Shown: positions 50,297-61,085, counted from the first letter of the stretch. The stretch: 64,000 bases of DNA from Cordylochernes scorpioides (GCA_030710605.1 CP092870.1:12047408-12111407); one strand, 5' to 3'. The notes: a model not told the origin generated them from the sequence alone. Numbers and translations: made by a program.

Positions 50297-53200
50297 TGTT
50301 GTTGTTGTTGTTTCTTATCCCCTTGTGTAAAGATTACACAAATTCCATGAGTTCATGCTCCTCGAGCTGTTTTATGATGAGCAGCGGCCTCTCCCAAAGG
50401 TCCTGTTTAGTGCATCTAATGCAAGCCAAAATGTGTTCTGGAGCTGAAGGTGCCAAGCTACATTTTGGGCAAGTGGGGTAGATTTTGTTATTATTTTCTA
50501 ACTTCAATGGCTTGAGATGGCCTGTTCTAAATCTTGTTAGTGTTGTTTGATGCTGTCTATTTCTGATGTTCAGAGCTCCTCCTGGGTTCACTCCACTGTA
50601 CCAATTGTGCTTAGGTGGGATCCTCCAGTTCTTGTTTATTTTTGTTTTGGCTACTGTTTCTATTTCTTTAAAAGTAAGTTTATTTTTCTGTGACAAGGGT
50701 TCTTTTGTGCCTTTTTTCGCTAGCACATCAGCAGCTTCATTGCCTTCAATTCCAACATGTGAGGGTATCCATTGAAGGTGAATTTTTGAGGTTTTTGAGA
50801 GTTTTTGGAGATAGCCAATTATGTTCCTGCTTACTTTGTCTCTAAGTTCCCCTGTGTGACTCAAGTGTTGTATGGCACTTCTACTATCAGTAAGAATCCA
50901 GATATCTTGATAACTAGTATTTCTGATGGATTTTAAGGCTTCATAGATGGCTATAAGTTCTGATCTGAAGACTGAGCAAAAATCTGGGTTTCTTCTGTTC
51001 ATTTTCTCAATGCCATTTGTGGTTTTGATGAGACAGCCACTGCCAGTGTGTCCTAGCTCGTCTCTGCTACCATCGGTATAAATAGTTATTGCATTTTTAG
51101 GAATGTTATTAATTATTTCTAATGTTAATTGTTTTAAGTATTCTGCATTTTGGCATTGTTTGTTGGTAGGTGTTAAAGTGGTATTAAAAATAACATTTTG
51201 TAGTGGTTCGCATGGAGAAATTTTTTCTACTAAATAATTTTTTTCTACTTTATATTTTAAAAATCCATTTCTTTTGGCCAGGTGGAGAGGGCCTTCTTTT
51301 TTGAGTCTTAGATTGGATTCCCAATTAAGTATGTAATTGGAAGTTCTGTGTTTGTTTCCATAACTCTTGATTTTGTTTATATATTTTGGCAGATTGTAGC
51401 TTCTTCTATCCTTTAAGGGCATAATGTCTGCCTCGTAAAGTACAATATCATTAGGGCAGGTATTTCGAAGACCTGTAATAATTCTAGCTGCACTTAGTTG
51501 TATCCTTTCCAGTGATTTTAGATTTGTTTCAGATGCTGTACCATAGATTTGATATCCATATTCCAGGATAGGTCTAATTAGAGATGTGTAAGTTAATTTT
51601 AGTGTGGTTGCATCGGCTCCCCACTCTCTTCCTGAAATATATTTCAGGATTTTTAGTCGGTCTTTTCCTTTTCTAATAACTTCTTCAATATGTTTACTGG
51701 AGTTAATTTCTGGATCCAGGGTGTAGCCGAGATATTTAGGATGTTTATTATATTGTAATTGTTGTTCTTTCAGAATAATTTTTGGCCTTATTTTGTATAG
51801 TTTCTTATCGGTAGTAAAAAGACAGGTTTCAGATTTTTGGGGGTTAAATTCTAATTTATGTTTATTAGCAAATTTTTCTAGGTGGAGAAGAGTCTTGTTC
51901 AAATCCCTTTCAGCTTTTTTCCAGTTAGTGTTACTGCTCCATAGAATAATGTCATCAGCGAAAAGTCCAATATTGGTTTTATGTGAATTTTTTTCTTCTA
52001 TGCCTGCAATAAATAGGGTGAAGAGAGTTGGGCTAAGGACTGATTCTTGTGGTAATCCTTGGTACAATTTGAAGGTTTTAGATAGAGTTCCATTATATTT
52101 GACTCTGATGTATCTATTTTTAAGGAAATCATTTATCCAAGTGATAGCTTTTCCATCAATTTTGAAATGCTTGTATAATTTTGTAATTAACTTGTTTTTC
52201 CATACTTTATCAAAAGCTTGTGTAAGGTCTAAAAAAGCAGCTAAGGTGTGGTTAGTTGGTTTTCTGTTTTGTGCATCTTTTACCTTTTGTGTGAAAAATA
52301 AGAGTTGGTCTATTGTCCCATGTCCTTTCCTAAATCCATATTGTTCTTCTGGTAAGAGATTTCTTGTGTCAAGGTGGTAGGTAAGTCGTCTGAGTATAAT
52401 TTTTTCCATTAATTTGCAGCAAATACTTGTGAGGGAGATAGGTCGATAGTTTTTTGGGTCATCAGCAGATTTGTCAAGTTTTTTAATAGGAATTATTGTT
52501 GCAGTTTTCCAGTCTTGAGGCAATTTTCCAGTTTTCCAGGAGTTTTTGAAAATATCAAGAAGTATTTCTTTGCCATTTTTGCCCAAGTTTGATATCATTT
52601 GGCCATGGATTCCATCTGGCCCAGGAGTCTTGTTCAAGTCAGTGTTTTCTAATGCATAATCTAGCTCTTTCATATTGATTTTTTCATGGAAAATATTATG
52701 AGTGCTGGTGAAATTTTTACAGTCATGAATAATCTTTCGGGCCTTTTTTTCAACTTTCTTATCTTTTATTTCAAATTTGATTTTACTACTTATTTGATAT
52801 GAATTACCTAAAAGATTAGCAGCATTTTTGTCATTAGTTGCTGGAGTACCATCTGTATTCTTAATCATATTTGTGTTTTCAGTTTGTGGCTGGGCTCTGT
52901 GAATTTGTTTTGCCAAATGCCAAAGTTTTGTATTTGGGTTTCTTGGGTTCAGGTTTTCACAAGTTTGTTTCCATTTTTCCCTTTTCATATTTACATATAA
53001 CCTTTTTATTTTTGCATTCACAATGTTCAGTTCAGTTCTACAATTTGTTTGGTTTTGGATGCACATTTTTTGTAGTTCATTTCTTTTAGTTATAAGTGTT
53101 TGAATATCTTTTGCCTGGTGTGTATAATTTGGAATCCATTTCTTAATATTACCTCTTGGTATTGAAACTTTGGCTGCTTTAATAATAGTGTTTTTGAAAG

Positions 53201-53373
53201 ATATCTCCAATTTTGTTCCAGATCTTTTATTCTAGTGGGTGCTTTTCTAAAGTCTTCATTGGTGTTTTGCTGGTAAAGATTCCAATTAGCCTTTTTGAAG
53301 TTCCAGAATTTTTCTTTAATTGAGCTGGTTTTGGTCTTGGTGCTAATTTCTATCAATTTCTATCAATTTCTCT
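50297..53373 (-). mobile_element. 5'-truncated LINE (I/jockey-type non-LTR retrotransposon)
   Basis: An RT plus RNase H frame on the minus strand, with (AAC)n-type repeats at its end (50297-50313). The endonuclease domain and ORF1 are missing, and the sequence starts in the region between endonuclease and RT at about 53373. AT-repeats flank both sides (49939 and 53475), which hampers recognition of a target duplication. Confidence 0.85.
50334..53356 (-). pseudogene. LINE ORF2: reverse transcriptase, RNase H and C-terminal knuckle; endonuclease missing
   Basis: The main frame 53210-50334 (958 codons) contains the RT fingers (TPGPDGIHGQMISNL), LAAFLDLTQAFDKVW, GLPQESVLSPTLF and the catalytic GLFADDI near 415; RNase H with IYTDGSRDE near 708 and WIPSHVGIEGNEAADVLA; and a C-terminal CPKCSLAPSAPEHILAC. 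The first 50 or so codons lie in another frame (53356-53090, beginning IEISTKTKTSSIKEKFWNF), so a frameshift occurs near 53215. The RT region itself is open throughout, suggesting a fairly recent insertion. RNase H points to the I/R1 side of the jockey superfamily. Confidence 0.88.
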
Positions 53374-53649
53374 CTGGATCCCCCGGGTGTCCGGTGGCAA
53401 GCTGGTGTCACTTTGAGACGACTAGAAAAGACGTCATACTTTATTACTTACATATCACATTGTTTAAATTACGATATATATATATATATTAATATGTAGT
53501 AATGTAGTTGTTGTTGCTGTAGGATGAATGTAGTGTGGCATGTTGGTTGCAGTCGTGGTGGCCACAATGTTTAGAGTGGGTTCAGGCGTGGAATTGGGAT
53601 TATATAAAAGGAAGAGGCATGTTGGATGTCACCATATATATATATATAT
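53374..53649. other. Flank of the LINE with AT repeats
   Basis: GATCCCCCGGGTGTCCGGTG (53375-53394) is GC-rich and may still belong to the LINE; (AT)n runs lie at 53475-53488 and 53634-53649. No gene. Confidence 0.3.
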
Positions 53650-53932
53650 ACACACCTTTCCCCCTATTTACACGGTACTTATTTTACACGTTTTCGCTTT
53701 TACACGGTTTTCCAAATAAGTTTTTTTTTATCGCACTATACTAAATGCTACTGTGATTGAACACATGCGCTGTGTAACACATCTCACGAGGAATCCCGAG
53801 CTTATATGTGCTGACTACATCTTTTAACCTGTCAATGCATTTTATTTTTATTTCTGTATACACCTATCCCCCGATTTACACATTTTTCTCAGGAACGTAT
53901 CTACCGTGTAAATCGAGGGAATCGGGGTATAT
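53650..53932. repeat. MITE-like repeat with TTTACACGG ends
   Basis: CCCCCTATTTACACGG near 53661 and CCGTGTAAATCGAGGG near 53904 face each other, with an internal CCCCCGATTTACAC (53868). The style resembles pogo/Tigger-type MITEs; boundaries are uncertain. Confidence 0.5.
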
Positions 53933-54010
53933 AGAGAGAAATAAATAAATTACATCTATTTTAGAAAATTGTGTATGTATATAAGTAGAACTAGGATTTT
54001 TTTAAAAATA

Positions 54011-54056
54011 ATTTCCTTGAGGAGAATGACAGCAGGTCATTGAAACGTCAGGAGTT
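54011..54056 (+). ncRNA. Hammerhead-like relic, partner of 49817-49861
   Basis: Core TTGAGGA, stem II AATGAC/GTCATT around AGCAG, then GAAACGTC. Stem I is weak (CC/GG with wobbles). The loop and 3' context (GAGTTAAAT) match the copy at 49817. Confidence 0.45.
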
Positions 54057-54719
54057 AAATATATTATTGGTTGATGTGGCTGTGGTTTTTCTCTGAAACA
54101 ACTTCAACCAACAAATGATCTTCGGAATTATTCTAAGATGATAGTGTTATCTAGAAATATATACAAGGATGGGCAGGGTAGTGTAGGCACACGGAAAGAG
54201 TCTTACACGCAATTAAGATTTGTTCCTACTGTTTCGGATGCGATCACTGCCTCACTTACAAAGCTCGGAAAGCTTGCCGCATCCTGGATGTCTGGCCTTA
54301 TCTGAATAGTTGTGGCAGAGCTTCTGTATCTTCTTGCCAGACTTCTTGTCTCCAACCGAATTGAAGCCTATATGCTTCCTCAAAAGTGCCCACAACACCA
54401 GAAACCCTGATGACACTAATGATTCAACAACACCCGATGGTTACTGACACACTTTTATTAAACTTTCACATCCTTATATACACAATTATATTTACAAATA
54501 TGTAAATCTGTCTGAATAAGCAAAAAGAGAAATTTACATAACCGGCGTCTCCACCTACAAAACACCAGGTTGGTAGTAGTACCAATTACTGGTATGGTTG
54601 TGTAGAGAGTCAATGAATATCATTGAAATGGTTGCTTCCTGGCAACACCAGTGTTTGGTTACTTAGCCCTCTCTACCTGTGGATCTATTGAAAGAATTAT
54701 TCAAAGTTAAAAAGAACGA
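54057..54719. other. Unassigned DNA
   Basis: No gene or repeat is recognised. Confidence 0.3.
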
Positions 54720-54870
54720 AATGTTGTTGTTGTCGTGTCCTTCATTGGAAAATGGGTGCCGTGGCCACGCTAGTCACCTTGGAATAGAACCAGAATTTGG
54801 TCAAATATTCCAAGAGTCCATGGTTCTCCCTGGGAGGTGTGGTCAGACCCTTGTCCCCCCTCCCCCAAAA
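54720..54870 (+). repeat. Dispersed repeat R, copy 2
   Basis: Begins with GTTGTTGTTGTCGTGTCC and matches 36535-36665 in reverse orientation. Confidence 0.55.
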
Positions 54871-55702
54871 AGGACGAAATACAAGAATTTAAAAGATCTG
54901 ACGCGATAATATGGGAATACTTCCAAAAAAAAACAGAATATGCGATATGAGACATTGTTGTCCACAGTTCTCTGAATTCCCATCAATGTAGAATTTGGTA
55001 CATCTATAGTTGACTTACAGAATTCGATCTAGTAGGTGATGTTTCAAATAATGAAGATCTTCAAGTGTCCACTTTCACGTTAGCTCACCAAAGACTATGG
55101 ACTAAGCTTCCACATTTCTCCTATCCGTCCCTTTACATGCACAAATATGGCTGCATTCATAGAACCAGATGGCTTGGAAACTGGTCCGTATTCAAAAATA
55201 AATATTTTCTGGTAGAGGAATAACCGGTAAACTCGAAAAAACATTCTTTTCCAAAATAATTTTACGTAATCAGGAATAAATGTTAGTATATTAACAGGAA
55301 TAAATGTTATTGTATAGTTCATATCATATTACATAAGTTTATATACAGATAGATAAAAATAAATATATGAGATTATAGAGAGATTGTGTTTTAAGGAGGA
55401 AGGTTTGTCATGCAAAATATTTTGAAATTGTTTTTAAGTATCAGCATACCCCCTGAAATAAAAATTAATGTAATATCAACTCTTCAGCGAGGTTTTGGTC
55501 AGGTTCTTTAACCAGATAGACTTTTATGTGCAGAGGCTCGAACTTTGGTAAGGCCAAAATACCCAGTCGAGCTTACTGGAGTTTTATTGTGATCAACTTC
55601 TGTAGCCGGGTGGGTAGACTTCTTGAAGAGAGAGAGAGATTTGATATTTAAAAAATATGTTATTGACCTCATACACAAGTCAATGGTAGTAGTATATAAT
55701 AA
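54871..55702. other. Unassigned AT-rich DNA
   Basis: Nothing recognised. Some wording (for example TTCAGCGAGGTTTTG near 55484) recurs near 56602, suggesting another old repeat. Confidence 0.3.
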
Positions 55703-56276
55703 CTAGGCGAATGACCCGGCTTCGCCCGAGAAATCCCTTGGGTGCAATTTCCTTCATACTAAAAGTATATCGATAATAAATATTAGAAGTGCCATAGAAT
55801 AGCAATACAGAAGTAACACATAAACTACAGGAAAAAAGTGTGTGTGATGGCAAAAATTGTGTATTATATTAGTGTTTAGGTATTTGATTTAATTAATATA
55901 GTTGATATAATAGTATATATTTATATTATATTTTTTATAAATGAGTTTTAAAAATTGTAAAAAAAAAAAATGCATCGGCCGGGAATCGAACCCGGGCCGC
56001 CCGCGTGGCAGGCGAGCATTCTACCACTGAACCACCGATGCTTTTAAAAAAAAATGGCCATATTTAGGTATTCATTCCATTCCGGATTAGTCCGCGTAAA
56101 AAAAAAGTTCTTCAAATTAAAAAAAGAAATAGCCAAAAAAACTAATCAAAATGCAGCCGAAAATTTCCCTCAGGTTTATAAAAAGCGACATTCAAAATTT
56201 GGTACCAATTGGTTCAGTAGTTTTTGAGTTTATCGCGAAACAGACAGACAGAAATTGACTTTTATATATATAGAGA
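55703..56276 (-). mobile_element. Helitron, 574 bp, carrying a perfect tRNA-Gly(GCC)
   Basis: On the minus strand it starts A-TCTCTATATATATAAAAG, contains CTGTCTGTCTGTTTCGCG, and ends with hairpin CTCGGGCGAAGCCGGG, TCATTCGC and CTAG (55706-55703), followed by T. Both the A/T insertion rule and the hairpin-CTRR end fit Helitrons. The tRNA gene sits in the middle with its T-run. Confidence 0.85.
55971..56041 (-). tRNA. tRNA-Gly(GCC), perfect cloverleaf, inside a Helitron
   Basis: Acceptor GCATCGG/CCGATGC is fully paired, D-arm TGGTTCAGTGGTAGAATGC, anticodon arm CTCGCCTGCCACGCGGG (anticodon GCC), T-arm CCGGGTTCGATTCCCGG, discriminator A at 55971, then a long T-run. As far as I recall this is the ordinary arthropod tRNA-Gly(GCC). 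It could be transcribed by Pol III. Confidence 0.85.
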
Positions 56277-56704
56277 TTATAAAAAGAGGGAAAAGAGGGT
56301 AAAATAAAAGTGTAAAATATTTACAGTTATGCACAGTCGAGGAGATTCCCCCAACGACAGAGAGTCCTCCTCCAAACAGTAAAGGGGTTTCCACGCAGAG
56401 AGAGATTGAAACTACTATGCGTTCATATAATGTCAAATAAGTTTATACATACAGATAGATAAAAATAAATATATAAGATTATATACATATAGACAGAGTG
56501 TGTGTTTTAAGGAGGAAAGTTTGTAATGAAAAATATGTTGAAATTAGTTTCAAATATCAGCATATCTGATCTTAAATTTAAATTAATGTAATTTTAACTA
56601 TTCAGCGAGGTTTTGTTCTTCAACCATATAGACTTTCATAATTGTGGAGAAAATTAAGGGAGGAAGAAATCCTTCAAAATATCACCAAATACCTAGGTTA
56701 TATC
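56277..56704. other. Unassigned AT-rich DNA
   Basis: Shares short blocks with 55320-55500 (TTTATACATACAGATAGATA, GTGTTTTAAGGAGGAAAG), i.e. a diverged duplicate. Confidence 0.35.
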
Positions 56705-56900
56705 GTTTTGAAAATAGAGCAATCCTTATTTGATTCATAAGATAATAAAAAGGCATATATTGGATTTTTGTATACAAAAATGTAATGCCTCGATAAAGGT
56801 TGGCTTTCAGCCAGCCGAAATATTGGCAAAATAAATCTTTTATTAAATCCAATATATGCCTTTTTATTATCTTATATACTTTTTATTATCTTATATGTAG
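56705..56900. repeat. Palindromic repeat family I, copy 2, with a hammerhead-like hairpin
   Basis: Arms ATAATAAAAAGGCATATATT (left) and the complement of ATATGCCTTTTTATTATCTT (right). The centre contains CTCGATAA, GGTTGGC...GCCAGCC and GAAATATT. Compare 19515-19735. Confidence 0.6.
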
Positions 56901-57324
56901 TTTCATTATTTTTATTATTTGATGGACACTCATTCAATTCAAATAACACATGCTATCTTTCTCTCTCTCTCATAACAAATAGAGTGCAGTTCCCACAAAT
57001 AACAATTCTTAACAAACTATAACATTGAAAGGATCGAATTAGAAAAGGCTTTGGCAATTTAAATTTTCCTACAAAGTAGAAGTTGATAAAAATAGAAGCT
57101 TTAGTAAGCCTTAATTCTGAATGATGTTCTGGACTTGCCGACGACATTTGACAATCTATTTGGACCGAAAACCTCAAGTTCTATGAGTCAATGGGACGGA
57201 CAATCCGACGTCACCACGAACTAACCTGCTGGAATCACACGTTTTTATCATAGTCTGTTTCATAATTTTCAAATATTTTTATAATTTTCGTTTTATATTT
57301 TTAGGAAAAAATTCGCAATATACA
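56901..57324. other. Unassigned DNA
   Basis: Nothing recognised. Confidence 0.3.
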
Positions 57325-57615
57325 GTTAAAGGCAGAGCGCCATCTGGTGAAACAGAAATCAACTATTCATTGATTTAGCCTGTTCCCTGATATTGACCAA
57401 CCCAATTTCTTGATAAATCAAGAAAAGCTATCCACGAACGCGTTTCGCGCTGTTGGCGTTCGTCAGCGTGGAGTAGGCTGTACCACTGTGACCAAAAAGA
57501 TTTTTGGTCCCAGTGGCTTCTTGAGAAACCAAGAAATGGGTATTTAAGACCAAATTTGCGTAAATACGCTTAAGACATGAAAAAACAATAGAAAAAAATA
57601 AAAAATAAAAAGGTC
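57325..57615 (-). repeat. Hammerhead repeat family E, minus-strand copy
   Basis: Full-length match to 40497-40828 on the opposite strand, including AGAGCGCCATCTGGTGAAAC and a terminal GGTCAGG. The ribozyme is at 57431-57472. Confidence 0.85.
57431..57472 (-). ncRNA. Type I hammerhead ribozyme, copy 2
   Basis: On the minus strand: stem I TCCACG/CGTGGA, core CTGACGA, stem II ACGC/GCGC (outer A-C mismatch), GAAACGCGTT. All catalytic core bases are intact. Confidence 0.78.
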
Positions 57616-58804
57616 AGGTGTTATATGTATACTTTCAATTATATTTATAAAGACAATATTTAATTTTGAATAATACTAAATCCGTTGTGGGTGTGGTATA
57701 CGAAAGACGGGAAGACACACACACTGTGGTCTTCCCGCCCTTCGAACCATTCGAGTTTAAGAAGAAGGATCTGCCAGCTTCCATACCAGGCATTCCAGCA
57801 TCCTCCCTCTTAAGAGGCCTCTCGGCTAGGGCCCCGTAGATTGCACGCCAGTCTATCACCATTACCTGCCGTACAACCTTTCCGACTTCATTAGATGACA
57901 TCTTAGATACATTTCACAAGAATCAATATTTATCTTTATATTCATCGTCTGCTGAGAGAAATTTTGGCACATCGCCACATTCCAATGGACGCAATATAGT
58001 CAATTAGATTTATTCTTATTGGGTTTTTATATAATAGCGTCATATATATGTTGAAATATATACAATAGATAGGTGATACAATATATTTACGATATCAATT
58101 GAAGCGATTTTAACGAAGATAGAAGAGTTCAGGGGAATACTAGCGTATAGGTCTGTCAACCTAACATGAAAACTATAAAATGATCAGTTTCTCTGATAAA
58201 AAAGTGTTGGAATATTACAGAGTAACAATGGCTATAGATGAAACTGAGTTTGAAAAGGAACTTGTATGTATATAATGTTTTAGTATTGTTTTCGTTCTTT
58301 TCATGTAGACATATATACCAAGATTTGTTTCATATAATTGCTATTAATAATAAATAATATGTAAAGTTAAATTGGTTACGGATTCATTCTTCTTACTTAT
58401 TTTGATTATATAACAAAAAAGACATTGACTACTGTGACCTACAGTTAGGATTGTCGCTTAATCCCCATTGTTCAATCCTCCTTGGTCTGTTCTGAAAGCC
58501 GTCTAGTCAGACCTAACCGTATATCGACATTGGAAAGCCTAGAAGATCAATTAGATAAATGAGGAAGGGTGGAATGCAGCTCTGCCCTGGGCATGGCCAG
58601 CGGGGATAGTCCCCTGTCTAGCTTATAGCTTCTGTGCACAATTACATCCATTATATACAATTTCTTAATACCTATGTAACTTGAGCCCTTTTGGAAAAAA
58701 TATATAACTCTTTAAAGAGATGGTTCAATACTTTATATTTTAGTGCAGAACAATTTTTGTATAAGAAGGTTTTAATCTTAATCGCCTGATCCATGATATT
58801 CTGT
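57616..58804. other. Unassigned DNA, with a GC-richer patch at 57680-57900
   Basis: The patch has an 88-codon minus-strand frame (57901-57635) with MSSNEVGKVVRQVMVIDWRA near its start and no motif I know; it may be a repeat or LINE relic. The rest is AT-rich. Confidence 0.25.
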
Positions 58805-59080
58805 AAAAAAAATGGCTACCTCTCTGGTAAAAAAAAAAAAACGAAAAAATGATGCGCCATTCTTTTGCTCTTTCTGGATGCTAGAACAATGAGTCGGTGA
58901 GAACACCAGCTTTAGCGAATTCAGTGTGCCAACTTAGTGACCAAGATTTCAGGATATTTATTTCACGAGGTCCATAAGGGACTCAAATGAATTCTCTGAA
59001 TTTGTCAAAGAGGCGTTCAACTGGATATTTTTTTGAGGGGAAATTGTTTTTAAAAAAAGGCCTACCTCTTACGTCAAAAT
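58805..59080. repeat. Repeat family F, copy
   Basis: Internal blocks CACCAGCTTTAGCGAATTCA and CCATAAGGGA match 18885-19165. The ends read TGGCTACCTCTCTGG and GGCCTACCTCTTACG, worn forms of the family end. Confidence 0.5.
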
Positions 59081-59299
59081 GCAACAAAAATGCGTCACAA
59101 ACATCTTTTTTTTTTTTTCGATTACACTTTCCTCCTGATAAAAAACACGCATCTTTGTCCCGGTAAAAATGATGAGGAGTCGTCCAGTTTAAATAAGCAA
59201 ATATTTGTTGATAAATAAGAAATATTTTTGTTATAAGGCTATAACGTACCATCTATATATATATATAAGTAATGGAAGCTTTATAAAGCATGAATTGTT
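59081..59299. other. Unassigned AT-rich DNA
   Basis: Nothing recognised. Confidence 0.3.
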
Positions 59300-59425
59300 A
59301 TTCTTTCAAACACAAAACAAACTCTTCTATTGTCCTTACAATATATCTTTTCATCTCAGTAAGGACAGTAGAGGAGATTGTTTTGTGTTTTAAAAGAGAA
59401 AAATTCGTGTTTTATAATGCTACCA
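59300..59425. repeat. Foldback family X, short palindromic copy
   Basis: Facing CTTCTATTGTCCTTAC and GTAAGGACAGTAGAGG blocks around CATCTCA. Confidence 0.55.
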
Positions 59426-59519
59426 TTTCTTATAGATACTTTTGTGTACATCTATAACAGTATAAACAAAAATATTTATTCAACTCTTGATAATAAATAA
59501 ACGTTTTTTCCCTGATTAA

Positions 59520-59905
59520 TAATATTATAAAATAAATAAAGCTTCCAGGGTTAAGTTTCTTGTTAAACTTTTTATTTTCAAGCTTTCGGACTTGTTAGTC
59601 CTTCAACAGGAGTATTACGTTTATAAATTGATGATATATACTATTTTATATACAAACCAGTATGCATCATCCACCATACACGTATATTTTCAAAAATTTG
59701 TTTGTTAAACACAAAGAATATAATATATTTTTCTCTCCCTTTCAATATCATAAATATTTAAAATATGTAAATAATAATTTGTATATAAAAATAGTATTTA
59801 TCATCAATTCATTAACCTGATAATCCTGTAGAAGGACTGACAAGTCCGAAAGCTTGAAAATAAAAAGTTGAACAAGAAACTTAGCTCTGAAAGCTTTATT
59901 CATTT
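59520..59905. repeat. Palindromic repeat family H with hammerhead-like arms, copy 2
   Basis: Arms as in 47417-47770. Hammerhead-like segments lie at about 59577-59620 (minus; CTGTTGA, GGACT/AGTCC, GAAAGCTT) and 59818-59862 (plus; CTGTAGA, the same hairpin, GAAAGCTT). Confidence 0.65.
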
Positions 59906-60196
59906 GATGAAAATATTTATACATCAAGCAGCAGTGGGGTAAAAAAAAATATTTAATATTATTCACTGACAATATTCTCTATTAGACAATATTCAGAAAC
60001 ACGATATGCTGCAACCTATAATCATATCTAAGATATCGGAGCCATTTCAAAGTTTGCTATGGAATCCTGGATCTTATGGTTAGTCCATCTTTTATCTCTC
60101 TATTTTATATATTTATATTATGCATATATTTATCATCATATAATCTTATTTATTCATATATATGTTGAAAATATATAAAATATAAAAATAAAAAGG
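59906..60196. other. Unassigned AT-rich DNA
   Basis: Nothing recognised. Confidence 0.3.
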
Positions 60197-60545
60197 TCAG
60201 GGGTTGGTATTAAAATAATAAAAAAACATATCCTGACCAAGAGCACATTAGCTTTTTTAGATGACAGAGCGCCATCTAGTGGAACAGAAATCAACTAAAA
60301 GTTGATTTGGCCTTTTCCCTGTGATTTTTGGCCAACCCAATTTATTTATAATTCAAGAAAAGTCAACCACGAACGCGTTTCGGTCTGTTGACCCTCGTCA
60401 GCGTGGTGCAGGCTGTACCACTACGTACAAAAGTGTTTTGGTCCCAGAGGCTTCTTGATAAAGCAAGAAATGGGTATTTAAGGCCAAACATCCATAAATA
60501 CGCTGAACATATGTGAAAAAATAATAATAAATAGAAAATATTGTA
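60197..60545 (-). repeat. Hammerhead repeat family E, third ribozyme-bearing copy
   Basis: Same blocks as the other copies, with ATATCCTGACCAAGAGCACA and AGAGCGCCATCTAGTGGAAC near its left edge. The ribozyme is at 60366-60407. Confidence 0.85.
60366..60407 (-). ncRNA. Type I hammerhead ribozyme, copy 3, with compensatory changes
   Basis: On the minus strand: stem I ACCACG/CGTGGT (the sixth pair is A-T here, T-A in copies 1 and 2), core CTGACGA, stem II GGTC/GACC after one extra G (GCGC/GCGC in copy 1), GAAACGCGTT. Core bases are unchanged while both stems differ and still pair. Confidence 0.82.
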
Positions 60546-60550
60546 TTTCA

Positions 60551-60640
60551 CCTTATATAATCTTATATGAACGATATAATAAAAGTAGTCTCAATCTCTC
60601 TCCCTTCGTCGGTGGCGGAGTCTTTCCCGCGGTGGGCGCC
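60551..60640. other. Block shared with the U6 upstream region, plus a GC-rich hairpin
   Basis: TTATATAATCTTATAT and GATATAATAAAAGTA at 60554-60588 recur at 60921-60955 directly upstream of the U6-like gene. A hairpin GGTGGCG...GCGCCACC (60611-60643) follows. Function unknown. Confidence 0.35.
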
Positions 60641-60649
60641 ACCCATATA

Positions 60650-60825
60650 TGCCAACAGCGCGAAACACGTTCGTGGATGGATTTTCTTGATTTATCAAGA
60701 AATTGGGTTGGCCAAAATCAGGGAACAGGAAAAATCAATGTTTAGTTGATTTATGTTTCACCAGATGGCGCTCTGCCTTCTGTAAAGCACATGTGCTCAT
60801 GGTCAGGATATGCCTTTTTTATTTT
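60650..60825 (+). repeat. Hammerhead repeat family E, truncated copy
   Basis: It begins inside the ribozyme loop (GCCAACAGCGCGAAACACG) and continues to GGTCAGGATATGCC. The 5' part including CTGACGA is missing. Contains CCAGATGGCGCTCTGCC at 60761-60777. Confidence 0.8.
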
Positions 60826-60984
60826 TAATATATATATTCATATTTATTTATCTATACATTTATCATTATTTAATTCTATTTTTATAGTATTTACAAAGTT
60901 ATTCACTTTTATATTTACCATTATATAATCTTATATTTTGATATAATAAAGTATTCTCGATCTCAATATCTCTTTCTCTTCTTT

Positions 60985-61085
60985 GTACACGCTTGTTCGG
61001 CGGTACATATACTAAAATTGGAACGACACAGAGAAAATTAGCATGGCCCCTGCGCAAGGATGACACGCAAAATCGTGAAGCGTTC
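60985..61085 (+). ncRNA. U6: U6 spliceosomal RNA-like gene, possibly a pseudogene
   Basis: U6 landmarks are clear: CATATACTAAAATTGGAACG, the ACAGAGA box, AGCATGGCCCCTGCGC and AAGGATGACACGC of the internal stem-loop, and CGTGAAGCGTTC. U6 pairs with U4 and U2 in the spliceosome and forms its catalytic centre. The 5' hairpin is altered (GTAC...GTAC, still paired, with an enlarged loop), and AAGAT after the ACAGAGA box reads AAAAT. After GCGTTC the sequence becomes CT-rich with no TTTT terminator. TATA-like ATATAATA lies at 60941-60948, 37-44 bases upstream. A retroposed or decayed copy is as likely as an active gene. Confidence 0.8.

Noticed and set aside
57635-57901. An 88-codon minus-strand frame beginning MSSNEVGKVV
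   Set aside because: No motif, no promoter or splice context, surrounded by repeats; kept only as an unassigned GC-richer patch.
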